Assembly (NCBI GenBank): GCA_030704615.1
Contig: CM060733.1
Span: forward strand, 53,384,001-53,448,000
Reading direction: 5' to 3'
Source: Takakia lepidozioides
Taxonomy: Eukaryota; Streptophyta; Takakiopsida; Takakiales; Takakiaceae
DNA length: 64,000 nt
Position numbers and translations under genes: made by a program. How positions within the stretch are numbered: the stretch's first letter is position 1; the number at the start of each line of letters is the position of its first letter. The notes below the pieces were generated by a model. That model was not told the DNA's origin. It saw only the letters and a list, made by a program, of their open reading frames with translations, and did no database searches. Below, piece by piece: positions 11,269 to 21,967 of this stretch.

Positions 11269-13941
11269 TCACCAGTAATCCCCACAAGAACAAACCCCAT
11301 CTTCAAAGTGGTGAAAGCGGTTTGCGTCCCTTACAACAATTGCTCGGCCAACTATCTTTGAGATGAATTTGGTGGAGGTGTGGCAGTCACCACACACCCG
11401 AAGATTCTTGATGAGACGGAGAGGCGTCCGAGGGGTCGTGCTGATCAGCCCAAAACCAATGGCCAGCTTCTCGCTGTGGTGGCAAAGAGAAAATTCTTTT
11501 TGCACCTCCCCCACATCATGCAATACAAAGCGTGTGTCAGGCACATAGCCCGCCTCCTTCATCTGCCCAGACAATCTTCTCAGCTCAGCATGGATTTCCT
11601 GAATTTTGGGATGCAATTTGTCATCTACAACAAAGGTGTGCACCCTGCTGCCAACCTCGATGCAGCAGCGACCTGGTTCCCCTCTAACCCCTCTGACCTT
11701 CATCATTTTTCTAACCTTTGCACTATCATCCCACCTGCCAGCTGCGGCATAGATGTTTGATAGCAACACATAAGTCGAGGCATCCTGTTCATCCCACTTG
11801 AGAATAGATGTTGCCGCACGTTCAGCCATCTCCACATTGCCATGGATTCTGCAGGCACCGAGCAAGGCCTTCCAAACCAGAGCATTTGGTTTCATTGGCA
11901 TTTTGTTAATGAGGTCCTCTGCCTCATCCAATCGCCCCGCACGTCCAAGAAGGTCCACCATGCAGCCAAAGTGCTTTACTGTCGGAGAGACACCATGATC
12001 TTGACTCAGGGAATCAAAGTAGCGTCTTCCTTCATCCAGTAGGCCAGTGTGGCTGCATGCAGAGAGAAGACATATAAAGGTGATATTATCCGGCTTCAAG
12101 CCTTTCTTTTGCATTCCTTCAAATAGTTGCAGGGCCTCCCTATGACAACCATGCTGGGCATATCCTGCGATCATCGCGCTCCACGACACCACATCTCGGT
12201 CCGCCATATTGTCAAACACTCCCTTTGCATCCTCCATGCTCCCACATTTGGCATACATGTCCACCAGGGCAGTGTTCAGAATGACATTTGGTACAATTCC
12301 AGCTCTGACGATGTCACCATGGACCTCTTTGCCCTTTTCGAGAGCTGCCAAGCTCGCACACGCATTGCAAATGCTAACAAACGTGATGCGGTCGGGCTTC
12401 ACCCCTTCCCGCATCATTTGCTCATAGGTGTCCAAGGACTCCATCCCGCGCCCCTGCTGTGCATATCCTGCGATCATCGCATTCCACGACACCACATTTT
12501 GTTCAGCCATACTGTCGAACACTCCCTTTGCATCTTCAATGTTCCCACATTTGGCATACATGTCCACCAGGGCAGTGTTCAGAATGACATCTGGTACAAT
12601 TCCAGCTTTGACAATCTCACCATGGACCTCTTTGCCCTTTTCCGGGGCTGCCAGGCTTGCACATGCATTGCAAATGCTAACAAACGTGACGTGGTTGGGC
12701 TTCACCCCTTTCCGCATCATTTGCTCATAGGTCTCCAAAGCCTCCATCCCGCACCCCTGCTGTGCATATCCTGCAATCATCGCGTTCCACGACACCACAT
12801 TTCGTTCAGCCATACTGTTGAACACTCGCTTTGCATCTTCAATACTCCCACATTTGGCATACATATCCAGCAAGGCAGTGTTCAGAATGACTTCTGGTAC
12901 AATTCCAGCTTTGACAATGTCACCATGAACCTCTTTGCCCTTTCCCAAGGCTGCTAGGCTCGCACACGCATTGCAAACGCAAACAAACGTGATGCGGTCA
13001 GGCTTCACCCCTTCCTCCATCATTTGCTTATAGGTCTCCAAAGCCTCCATCCCTCGCCCCTGCTGTGCATATCCTGCGATCATCGCGTTCCACGACACCA
13101 CATCACGTTCAGCCATAGCGTCGAACACTCCCTTTGCATCTTCAATGCACCCACATTTGGAATACATGTCCACGAGGGCAGTGTTCAGAACGACATCTGG
13201 TACAATTCCAGCTTTGACAATGTCCCCATGGACCTCTTTGCCCTTTTCGAGAGCTGCCAAGCTCGCACACGCATTGCAAACGGAAACAAACGTGATGCGG
13301 TCGGGCTTCACCCCTTCCCGCATCATTTGCTCATATGTCTCCAAAGCATTCGTACCACACCCATGCTTGGTAAATCCTGCCAACATTATATTCCACGTGA
13401 ACAAAGATCGTTGGGGCATTCTGCTGAACACTTGGTGAGCATCCATGATGCTCCCGCACTTAACATACATGCTGATAAGGGTGTTGTGTAGAAAAACCTT
13501 TGGCTTGAATCCACTTTGGATAATGTGAGCGTGCACCTCCTTTCCAGCCTCCAGGCCTTTCATCTTGATGCATTTATGCAAGAGACAGACATACATATCT
13601 GAATCTGCTGAAAGACCTCTTCCTTGGTTTAAAGTCTGTAGAGCCTCTGTCAGTCTGCCTGCCTCACAAAGCATCTTCACATGCCCAGAAGTCCCAGAAG
13701 AGGTATTGTGGACTCCCTCTCTTGGTCCTCTTTCAGAAGCTGTGGTCATGGCCGAGGTGCCTGATTTTATCAGCTGTGCCACTGCTTCCAGTTGACCATC
13801 CACCCATGCAGGTTTCTTGTAGCTATTGATCCACAGGCAATCATAGGTAATCTTGTGCTTGAAATCCGGCCCTCTTGGATGAATCTGGACCCCACATTCT
13901 ATCCTTGCTACTTCAGCTATCCGTGCCACTGCACAAATCAT
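11269..13941 (-). CDS. PPR protein, PLS class with E and DYW deaminase domains
   Basis: This is an 890-residue, uninterrupted frame encoding a PLS-class PPR protein, a family that binds organellar RNA and edits C to U in plastids or mitochondria. About residues 90-640 are PPR motifs (AYQVFSRMPQRSLFTWNIML, VVSWNAMIAGYAQQG and so on). E motifs follow (KPNALVWKALLGACRIHGN, YVLLSNIYAAAGRWDD). The DYW domain has the zinc/catalytic HSE in CHHSEKLAIGFGL, the CGDCH zinc motif and the terminal CSCGDYW. The PPR array contains four nearly identical 101-residue triplets (303-bp period, about 12.17-13.38 kb), probably recently homogenised. Residues 20-60 are an OSB PDF half-motif (RGPDFKHK, PAWVDGQL), so translation may really begin upstream, with this exon starting at 13884 after splicing. 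No clear organelle transit peptide is visible in the 13941 start version. Confidence 0.9.
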   Translation of the reverse strand: MICAVARIAEVARIECGVQIHPRGPDFKHKITYDCLWINSYKKPAWVDGQLEAVAQLIKSGTSAMTTASERGPREGVHNTSSGTSGHVKMLCEAGRLTEALQTLNQGRGLSADSDMYVCLLHKCIKMKGLEAGKEVHAHIIQSGFKPKVFLHNTLISMYVKCGSIMDAHQVFSRMPQRSLFTWNIMLAGFTKHGCGTNALETYEQMMREGVKPDRITFVSVCNACASLAALEKGKEVHGDIVKAGIVPDVVLNTALVDMYSKCGCIEDAKGVFDAMAERDVVSWNAMIAGYAQQGRGMEALETYKQMMEEGVKPDRITFVCVCNACASLAALGKGKEVHGDIVKAGIVPEVILNTALLDMYAKCGSIEDAKRVFNSMAERNVVSWNAMIAGYAQQGCGMEALETYEQMMRKGVKPNHVTFVSICNACASLAAPEKGKEVHGEIVKAGIVPDVILNTALVDMYAKCGNIEDAKGVFDSMAEQNVVSWNAMIAGYAQQGRGMESLDTYEQMMREGVKPDRITFVSICNACASLAALEKGKEVHGDIVRAGIVPNVILNTALVDMYAKCGSMEDAKGVFDNMADRDVVSWSAMIAGYAQHGCHREALQLFEGMQKKGLKPDNITFICLLSACSHTGLLDEGRRYFDSLSQDHGVSPTVKHFGCMVDLLGRAGRLDEAEDLINKMPMKPNALVWKALLGACRIHGNVEMAERAATSILKWDEQDASTYVLLSNIYAAAGRWDDSAKVRKMMKVRGVRGEPGRCCIEVGSRVHTFVVDDKLHPKIQEIHAELRRLSGQMKEAGYVPDTRFVLHDVGEVQKEFSLCHHSEKLAIGFGLISTTPRTPLRLIKNLRVCGDCHTSTKFISKIVGRAIVVRDANRFHHFEDGVCSCGDYW

Positions 13942-15375
13942 GCATACATTCTCGCCTTGCTGCTAGCAGCTGACAATGACAGCCTAGATTTGTTCAACAA
14001 ACAACAATACCCTACCCTATGTATCACACTAGTTCCTATGCTGAAGTGCATCTGCTTCTCTCTGTAATCTAACAGGAATTCACCTTGTTGCCTCGATTGT
14101 CCCACCATTCACTGGGGTCGGAGAAGTATTCATTCCAAAGCTTCTCCTCATCTCTGTTATCTGTTTTTAGATACTTTCCTGTTGTCACATTGGCTACATG
14201 TCAAAACATTCCAAAACTACCATAGATCCACCCAACGAACTAACTTGCAGGTTTCAACATGAAAAATTAGGGACCACTCCAATAAGAGGGAAAACAGGCT
14301 GAATGTGTTGAAGAAGGTGCCTTCATTAGCAGTGCCTGATTTTATCAACTGTGCTGCTGCCGCTTCCAGTTGACCATCTACCCATGCAGGTCTCTTACAG
14401 GTGTTGATCCACAGGGAATCACAAGTAATCTTGTGCTTGAAATCCGGCCCTCTTGGATGAATCTGGACCCACACTCTATCCCTGATCCTTCAGCTATCCC
14501 TGCCTCTGCACAAATCATGCATATATCCTGACAGCGTAGAGTTCTTCCAGCAAACACCCCAACCCTACTCATCACACTAGTTCCAATTTCGACTTGCGTC
14601 TGCTTCCCTCTCTGTAATCGAACATGCATTCACCTTTTTGCCTCGATTGTCCCACCATTGACTGGGGTCGGAAAAGTATTCATTCCAAAGCTTCTCCTCA
14701 TCTCTGTCATCTGTTTTTGGATACTTTCCTGCTGCCACGTTGGCAGTAACATGTCAAAATCACTCCAAACCACTATAGATCACCCAACGAGCTAACTTAC
14801 AGAATTCAACATGCAAAATCAGGGAGGAGTCTGATGACAGGGCAAATCAGGCTGAAATAGGTTGAACAAGAAGGTGCCCTCACCACATTGTCCTTGACTT
14901 TGTGTCATGACCCATGGAGGATTCAACCGACCATCAACCCAAAAGGACCTCTTTTGTGTGCTGCTTGTGTCCATAGTCAGGTATTGTCGAATTGGTCTGT
15001 GAGAACCACCACGGTGCAGCTGAGCAGCCATAGATTGAAAAACGACCTCCTAAGACCAAGCTGACCCTCCCAAGTACCTTGTAAACACCGAGGAAAATCC
15101 CAAGTCGTGATACTAGCAGGAAGAGCCAAGAGCCCACATTGGCAGGATGGACAAACTTCTTCACATCGTACATTAAGAAAAAGCCACACCTTGCGATTGC
15201 GGTCGTCCCACCATCGTGAAGGATCTTTGCGAAACTCATTCCAGCTCTGCTCCGTGCTCCAAGGTAAACTTTTGTGCCCGAAAATCCAACAGCATCAACA
15301 TTTTGACAAGTTCCTTTGCAGAGGGGCGCTACCGAGCTTTCAACAACATTCATGCAAGTCGCTGTGAGCTCCATT
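13885..15375 (-). CDS. OSB-like organellar ssDNA-binding PDF-motif region joining the PPR exon
   Basis: On the minus strand, paired exons encode PDF motifs, the ssDNA-binding module of plant OSB proteins. Motif 1: exon ending 15190 (TEQSWNEFRKDPSRWWDDR) plus exon 14996-14884 (PDYGHKQHT..., WVDGRLNPPWV). Motif 2: 14710-14634 (EEKLWNEYFSDPSQWWDNRG) plus exon from 14462 (RGPDFKHKIT, KRPAWVDGQL). Motif 3: 14160-14084 (same with SEWWDNRG), ending at a GTGAAT donor. It joins in phase to the acceptor at 13886-13885, where the PPR frame reads IHPRGPDFKHK. Upstream, 15374-15270 reads MELTATCMNVVESS...KG...VDAVGF, resembling the end of an OB fold. Motif 1 has a one-base T-run expansion that breaks its frame, and motif 2 seems to have lost its downstream GT donor, so part of this gene may be non-functional. 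No N-terminal transit region was found. Confidence 0.6.
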
Positions 15376-15665
15376 GGACTCTACACAATGAGGAACGTAC
15401 CAACATGTCCAAACTTACACAGATGCTAAACCAGCTTATGTCTGCTGTCTGGAGATTTTAGAGTGGTCTCTGAATTGAAAGGACCAGGAGCAGCTAAGCA
15501 GCGCCAGGCACCTCGATATGCTCGATTGAGGCCTCTGTCACCTCCAATATAGAGGGATTGGTATGTGAGACAGACGTAGGTTCAGACTTCAAACGTATAT
15601 TTTTTGTAATTTATATTATGGATGTGTTTATATTACTCCCTGTAATAAATTAGTATAGCCAAGGG

Positions 15666-15818
15666 GAGCTCCTCTGGTGGTACCCAAAGAAGATCCGTAT
15701 TTCGCCAGGGAAATTCAGAATGCCCTGGATAGGACCTTATAAGGTACTAACGTTGTTCCCCATCAACTCAGTGGAGCTTGAGACACTCGAGGGGAATTCA
15801 CACAGGAAATATACTTGA
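15666..15818 (+). pseudogene. Ty3-type integrase C-terminal fragment
   Basis: A 50-codon frame reads LLWWYPKKIRISPGKF, then MPWIGPYKVLTLFP and NSVELETLEG before a stop. This matches the GPY/F-like module at the C-terminus of Ty3/gypsy integrases (compare LKSPWKGPYVIQKM in the intact-looking element at about 37.7 kb). Nothing else of the element is recognisable beside it. It lies just upstream of the OSB-like region and may mark where that gene lost its 5' end. Confidence 0.6.
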
Positions 15819-16359
15819 AACTATTGCAAGAAAACTAATTAGTATAACGTTCATAGTGCCATGAGACATAACCAAAAAGACCAAATAATATAGTAGGGAA
15901 AAGCTCAGATTTTGTGAGTAAAAATTGATATTAACTTGGAAGAACGATGGTCATTTTGGACCTCTATGTACCAAAGACTAAAAAACAAAACAAAACAACA
16001 ACAACAATAATATTTCAGGGCTTTTCCCTGAAAAGGGTTAAACCTTGGTTGGGACACACTGATGGGCAATCTCCCGGCTTCATGGTCTGGCCTCCTTTCT
16101 CACCCTGATTGTATTGTCCTCCCTCACTGGTTGGGTTTTTCCATGAGTTCTCAGCTTCTAGCCATGCATGTTCCTTATCCCAAGGCTTTTTCTTAGGTAC
16201 TTGCTTCAGTGTTTCTTCTGATGGCATCTTGTTTAACCCAAGACCTTACCTTTTACCTGTTGATGTGAAGCACTACTCTATTAGGGTCTTCTGTTACATT
16301 CCAAGGAAAGTTAACCCCTCTCCTCCTGACGAGCTGCAGCACCACAGTGGCTCCTTTAT

Positions 16360-17181
16360 TTGTTCCTATCTGCGCCTGTGAAGCTCCTTCAGTTTGATCC
16401 TGGGGAGTGGTTTTGGATGAACAAGAAGCATGATCACTTCTTTTTCTATTCCGTTAAGATGAATGTAGTATGGGCTGATATGATCTGGAAAACCCATAGA
16501 TCAGCATCCAAGATATCTTCTTTTATCTGGAAACTTGCTAATAGGACCCTTTTTGTGGGTGCTTTTGTTTCAGATCCTCCCTCTCTTTGCGGTGTTTGCA
16601 ATTTGAACTGCATAAAAGACATAGAACATTGTTTTGTTCTTTGCCATTTTGCTGCTGCAGTTTTGTCTTACGCGTTGAAATTCTTTTCCAAGTGGAAACA
16701 CAGGGATACCCCCACTATTTACATTCTTCTGCTCAACGTTAAAGATGGTGCCATCCTCTACTCATGCCCTGTTTGGGAGTCTTTCAGAGGTACTATTCTA
16801 TGGCAGATCTGGAAAATGCGTTGCAATGTAATCATACACTTCATCAAATTTACGTACTGCCACGACCGCTTCCCGCACACCTCCATCCTCGAAAAGCAAC
16901 AGAAATACGTCTCGCTTATCATTGCTATTCGCCGACGAGGGTGGGCCACGGACCCACTCTCCGTCATCTCCGCAGGCACCAGAGGGGGCATACACAATGA
17001 CAGTATCTCAACACTTCAAGACAATTTTAAAATCCCCACCACCTCCATCCATACATGCTTTAAAGACATTCATCTTACGGCACTTCGCTCTCTCACAACC
17101 ATCATAACCAATAAGCGAAAACTCAAATCCACCCCATCTCTGGTACCGCAAGGTACCCCTGGGTACCGTCGGGTACCCTAG
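16360..17181 (+). pseudogene. LINE zf-RVT C-terminal fragment
   Basis: The 273-codon frame resembles the reverse-transcriptase zinc-binding (zf-RVT) end of plant LINEs. It reads VWADMIWKTHRSASKISSFI, WKLANRTLFVG, a C-x2-C in CGVCNLNC, EHCFVLCHFA for the second zinc pair, then W-x-S-F-R-G-T-I-L-W-Q-I-W-K-x-R. The reverse transcriptase core is missing. The frame runs through a run of GGTACC repeats at its 3' end, which adds a VPQGTPGYRRVP tail, so the true coding end is probably earlier. Confidence 0.6.
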
Positions 17182-17196
17182 GTACCCCGAGGTACC
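17142..17196. repeat. Six helically phased GGTACC palindromes
   Basis: GGTACC starts at 17142, 17152, 17162, 17172, 17181 and 17191. Spacers are 3-4 bp, giving spacings of 10, 10, 10, 9 and 10 bp, one helical turn each. All sites therefore face one side of the DNA. Function unknown. Downstream, at about 17240, is a TATTTATATAGGG box. Confidence 0.85.
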
Positions 17197-17328
17197 TCAT
17201 ACCCCCGGTCACTTGGTGTTCCCGGACACCTGTCATATTTATATAGGGCCCACCCCCAAGGCGAAGTGGCTCTTAGTTACGACGGCCTTGGTCGGAGTCT
17301 TCTCTCTCTCGCTGCAGTGTAGTATTTC

Positions 17329-17637
17329 ATGATGTTTTGCCCTGTTCACATAAGGCCTTATTCTTGGCTCACTCAGACATGTTGTCTGAAGCTTGAAAAA
17401 CGTGGTTTGTTCTTATGGCAACTCTTCCCAGATGTGGTAGTAGGAGGAGAGCCCAGCTCTTCTCTACATTCGACAGTACTTGGGGGAAAGGGAGGGTATT
17501 CTGCAGGAGAATCTCCGAATCAAGGATTGAATGGGCCGAATCGCTCCCACCCTGCTGGCAAGTCATTCAGTGTTAGGCCCTCGTCGGTGGAGGTTGAGGA
17601 GGGTGAAATTAATTTGGGGGCACAAGCGTTCCCTTAG
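17329..17637 (+). other. Unrecognised open frame (102 codons)
   Basis: The frame reads GGEPSSSLHSTVLGGKGGYS then VEVEEGEINLGAQAFP. The acidic VEEGEI run is seen in ORF1 proteins of some plant LINEs, but this is too weak to assign. It lies about 75 bp after a TATA-like sequence. It may be the start of a LINE ORF1 or a chance frame. Confidence 0.2.
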
Positions 17638-17639
17638 GA

Positions 17640-18229
17640 AAGGGAAATCGAAAGCTCAACTTTCCTTTGATGCCCCCAAACGAAAGAGGAATAGCTCGTA
17701 GTGTCAGTTTTAGTTTTTGCTAGTCATGGCAGCTTAGGTTCTGCGCTGGTTCTTCTTATACCATGCAGTAAAGAGAGCGAGAGAGAGAGAATGTACTCAT
17801 AACACTTTAACACTATTTTAATTAATTCTGGACTTTTGGCTTAAATCCGGACTAAACTTAATATATATTTGTATTAAAATTAATTGAAATATTAATAATA
17901 TCATGGCGTAATGTGTGATTGAACTTTGTGAAATTTCAGGTGATGTCATACTTGTTTCAAAATGTGTCATATAAGAGGTCCATTTGACATTGAAGTGCTC
18001 AATGTGAAGTAGCAGTATTGAACAATTCATTGAACGTCCACTTGGAAGTCGAATAAAGTAAAATTTCATTGCAGGATCATGATAAACAAATGGGTCGGAT
18101 CGAACATGGGTCAAACTCGTACTCTACCATACTCGATACAACTTGCTAGTACTTTTATTGATTGAATCTTCATATGAAGCACAATGTTCACATACCACGC
18201 CATTGGAATGAATCATGTTTTGGATCTGA
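17640..18229. other. AT-rich stretch without gene
   Basis: I see no gene. A GA repeat (AGAGAGCGAGAGAGAGAGA) is at about 17772-17790. It precedes the telomere-motif satellite. Confidence 0.5.
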
Positions 18230-19520
18230 CAAGGCAGTAAAATATTAGAATAGCATGAAACATTCGGAAGAGGTACTAGGGTAGTACAATAAGGTTTGGG
18301 GTGTAACTAGAGAGAAGTGTAATAAGGTTTGAGTTTACAGTAAGGGTAAGGGTTTAGGGTTTGGATTTAGGGTACAAAAAGACAAACAAATATGATGGAC
18401 TCACACTCGGTAGAATTAAGAAATGGTTGAGGAATTTGATATCCCTGTAATCATTTATCATACCTTATCCAACAAAAGAAAATATTAAAATAGCATGAAA
18501 CATTGAGAAGATGTAACATGGTAGTACAATAAGGTTTGGAGTGTAACTAGGATAATACACTAAAGTTATTGGTTTATGGTAAGATTAATGGTTTAGGGAT
18601 GATGGTAAAGGTAAGGTTTTTGGTTTGGGTTTAAGAACACTATTGGACAAAAAAATATGGAAGACTCACAGTCGCTAGAACTTGGTGTGTGTTAGTAGGA
18701 TAAAAAATAAAATAAAAAATGGAGAAACAAATATTATGGAAGAGTCATTGGGCCGGAGAAGAGATTGAGGATTCGTCCTTGGAACTTGGTATTAAGATAC
18801 ATATGGTTATGGTATGGATACTTCATTCCCATTTGCAGGGGAAGGGTTTAGACGTAACAATGGCGTAGGGTTTTCGACGAGGGTTTAGGGCTTGGGTTGA
18901 AGGCAGAAATGGTGAGCATACATGCCGGAAGACTCGCACTCGCTACAACTTAGTGTGTGTTAGTATGGTACAAAATGGAAATTTGGTTATATTGAAGAGA
19001 TTTGGATAACTAAAATGGTTATGGTTATGGTATGGATAGTTGATTCCCATTTGCAAAGGGAAGGGAAAGGGTTCTGGGGTATTGGGTTAAGGATAAATGT
19101 TTAGGGTTTTCTAGTAAGGGTTTAGGGTAAGGGTTTAGGGTTTTTGTTTAAGTTACAAAATAGACAAACACTTATGGAAAACTCCAAACTTCGCTAGAAC
19201 TTAGTGTTGTTAGTAGGGTACTAGTAAGCAAAAAAAAAATGAAGAACCTAATATTATGGACAAGTATTTAAATGAAAGACTCGTCGTTGGAACCTGGACA
19301 TAGTATTACGATGTAACATAGAAAACAAACTGTAACATGCATAAATGCATGTCAATCCAAAACAAAGGAAAAAGCTAGCGGAAATGTGAAGGGAGAAGAC
19401 ATTTCAATAACCACAATGGTTATGGTTATGGCTATGGTTATGGTATGAATAGTTCATGGGCCATTTGCAGAAAAGGGTAAGGGTTAGGGATAATGCTAAC
19501 AAAAAAAACAAGGTACTATA
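18230..19520 (+). repeat. Satellite of about 265 bp with interstitial telomere-like motifs
   Basis: The landmark GACTCACACTCGSTAGAACTT...GTGTGTTAGTAGG recurs at 18398, 18663, 18931 and about 19180 (spacings about 265, 268 and 250 bp). Each unit carries stretches of GGGTTTAGGGTTT or TAAGGGTTTAGGG, the plant TTTAGGG telomere motif in degenerate form, plus a GGTTATGGTTATGG tract. It is imperfect, so it is an interstitial or subtelomeric-derived array rather than an active telomere. It ends about 340 bp before the first 24-bp palindrome of the neighbouring unit. Confidence 0.75.
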
Positions 19521-19861
19521 AAAAAGGTATGTCAATCCAAAATCCTAAATTGCCAAAAATAAATAAATAAATGAAAGTACACACTATGAGATTTGGAAAG
19601 AAAATGGCGTTATATAACGACTTTTGGGAAGTGCCTAGATCTCATGGGAGAAAATGGATCTGAAGAAAACATGAAAGAGGATAAAAAGTCATACCACCAA
19701 ATAAAAACTATGAGAAATAAAAATTGCTTAGAATTTGAACAACGGAAAAGGATGTTCTTGTGATCTATATGTTATGTAGGCGAAACTCCCCCACAGGGTA
19801 TTCTTTGTTGACCAGGACGTACAGTAGGCCAGAATCCAACAAACCAGAAACAAAATACGAG

Positions 19862-19885
19862 AACGTCCACTGGACATTCGAGGTT
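19862..19885. repeat. 24-bp palindrome, site 1 (degenerate)
   Basis: Half-sites AACGTCCACTG and CATTCGAGGTT around a 2-bp centre. It is the leftmost member of eight copies, 81 bp beyond the 3' end of the DUF7869-type gene. Confidence 0.6.
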
Positions 19886-21943
19886 CAGTGCGACATAGGA
19901 AGATTGCAAAAAAAATCCCCCAACGCAAACAAAAAGGGCCATATAGAGAAGAAAAAATTTATTTCTTAAATCGAAGTACTGGAGTTGACCTCAACAATAT
20001 GTCCTTGGTCTGGAACTCGCTCGCACGACTCGCTTTCTAATTGACGATTAGCCTCATCCAAATTAGCGCGCGCCTTCACTGCTTCGGCGGCAGTAATTCT
20101 CTTAGTGCTATTCCTTGTCGTATTTTTCTGTGGAGGCATTGTCCACACAACATTGTTCACGTGGATCCATTGAGGAGGATCTGTCGAGTTATACTCCCAA
20201 AGTTTTGACCAACAGTCCCTGTACCTTTCCAAGTCTGTTGGGTTACCACCTTTTATCGGTCTCCACCACTCCACCTTCACCTTATTAAAATTAGGATCCT
20301 CCCTTTCACGGATCACGTCAGATATTGCCACCCCCATCCAGACCGGGCACGTACTTGGGTCATGAGGGCGAACGAGCACAAAGAACCCTTTCTCAATAGC
20401 CTTGAACGGATTCAGGGATATTCTTGGTCGCTCAAACCTCGGGCCACAGTAAGGTTCTAGGATTTCATCCTCTTCTTCCACATCTGGCACTATATGTGGA
20501 TGGATTCCATCTCTGTGATGATTCTTGGACCAATTTGTTTTCGGCCAGAATCACTCAAGAAGCTGAATACGCTCGGGAGCTTCTGGAATTGGCTTATCCA
20601 GCTCGGCGAGAATGTTTCCCCAGTACTGGTCGTATTGTTCCATTCGACCTCTGTAATGATTGTCAAGCATCATTCATTTCATCCAAAAATCCCTATATTT
20701 TTTTATTCCATTCTTAATGAATGACTGTTTTTTGGAGGAGTCGTCCCCGACTCCCCAGATAGGTCTCCTTGGAACGGTGTCTGGGTCTCCTTCAGGGAGC
20801 TTGGGAGTCCCGTCAGGATTGGACTTCCACATCTTCACGCTATTGTTTATTGGAAGCCAATCCAAATTAGTAGCGGACTTCTTGTACTTCATGACGGGCC
20901 AGCCCTTGGCATCCTTAAAAAAGCGGAAGACGTGCATCTCCGAAATCCCGACCAACGCCTCATTTCCATCCAGAATACAGCCCTTGACAAAATTCTTGAA
21001 GTCGGGAACCTCCTGAATAATCCGTGGAATGAACTGCAGATCTTGCGAGGTCATAAAAGACCTCAGCAAATCCGAAAGAATGTAGGTGCTTCGTTCCTTC
21101 AGCTTCTTCGAAAGGTAGCTGAAGAACCCGTCGATGTCCTCATGGGTGTGTCCGACCATTAGGAACCCTAGTTGGATTTCTTCAAAAACATCTTTGGCGG
21201 TCAGGAGGGATAGAAAAACAAACATCCATCTGTTCTTATTGTCCTTCGCGGAGTTGTCCATTTGCAAGTACAGTCTTCTCGGAAGTGGACGAACACCACG
21301 TTTGTCTTCCTGCCTGCAAGGTTTCAGAGCATCCAAACATCTCGATTTACCTCTTAAAAGTGATTCGAAAAACTCGTTTGAAGTCGGTAATCGAAAATGT
21401 TCCTGGACTCGCGACAGGTTGGCTTCTCTAGCTGGCGCAGGCAACGGGCCAAAGAACCAATTGTAAAGTTTGAATTTCCCTTCCAGAACTCAAGAGAATA
21501 TTGTCCGTAAGCTCCATCACCGTGTCCGTGCGTGACCATTCCCGTTAGTGAAACTGGAAGCTGACCCAATCCTGAAATCATCTTGTTTGGAGTCTGTAGC
21601 CTTGGAACAGCTGTTTTCCTATGATCCATTTTGTCGTGAATAATACAGAGAAACTCCTCCGGAATCATAACAGACTCATTCCTCCAGCTATGGTACAGTC
21701 TTATGCACGACTCTTGGTGCCTCAAACGTTTGTGTGTCACCTGTTCCGCACTTCTCTTGACAGACTTTCTGATCAGGTCCTTTAACATCACACACTCCAT
21801 GCACTTCGCAAATGTACTCCCAGTTTTACGAACCTCCACGTAAGGAAATATCCGACTCCGGATGCGGCTAACAGCCGACTGCGAGACTCCTTCCAACCCG
21901 AATAGTCTGTTGGACTGTTACAATAAGGCAGGGTCAGGAAAGG

Positions 21944-21967
21944 AACGTCCACTAGACAGTGGAGGTT
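21944..21967. repeat. 24-bp palindrome, site 2
   Basis: Half-sites AACGTCCACTA and CAGTGGAGGTT with a 2-bp centre, one mismatch pair from the consensus. It lies in a probable intron of the DUF7869-type gene. Confidence 0.75.

Noticed and set aside
11363-13795. Long plus-strand frames (up to 276 codons) opposite the PPR gene
   Set aside because: They mirror the 303-bp repeats of the PPR on the other strand and have no independent motif.
17772-17790. GA repeat as promoter element
   Set aside because: A plain microsatellite with no gene start nearby.
18340-19140. A true telomere end
   Set aside because: TTTAGGG units are degenerate, mixed into a longer satellite, and unrelated DNA continues on both sides.
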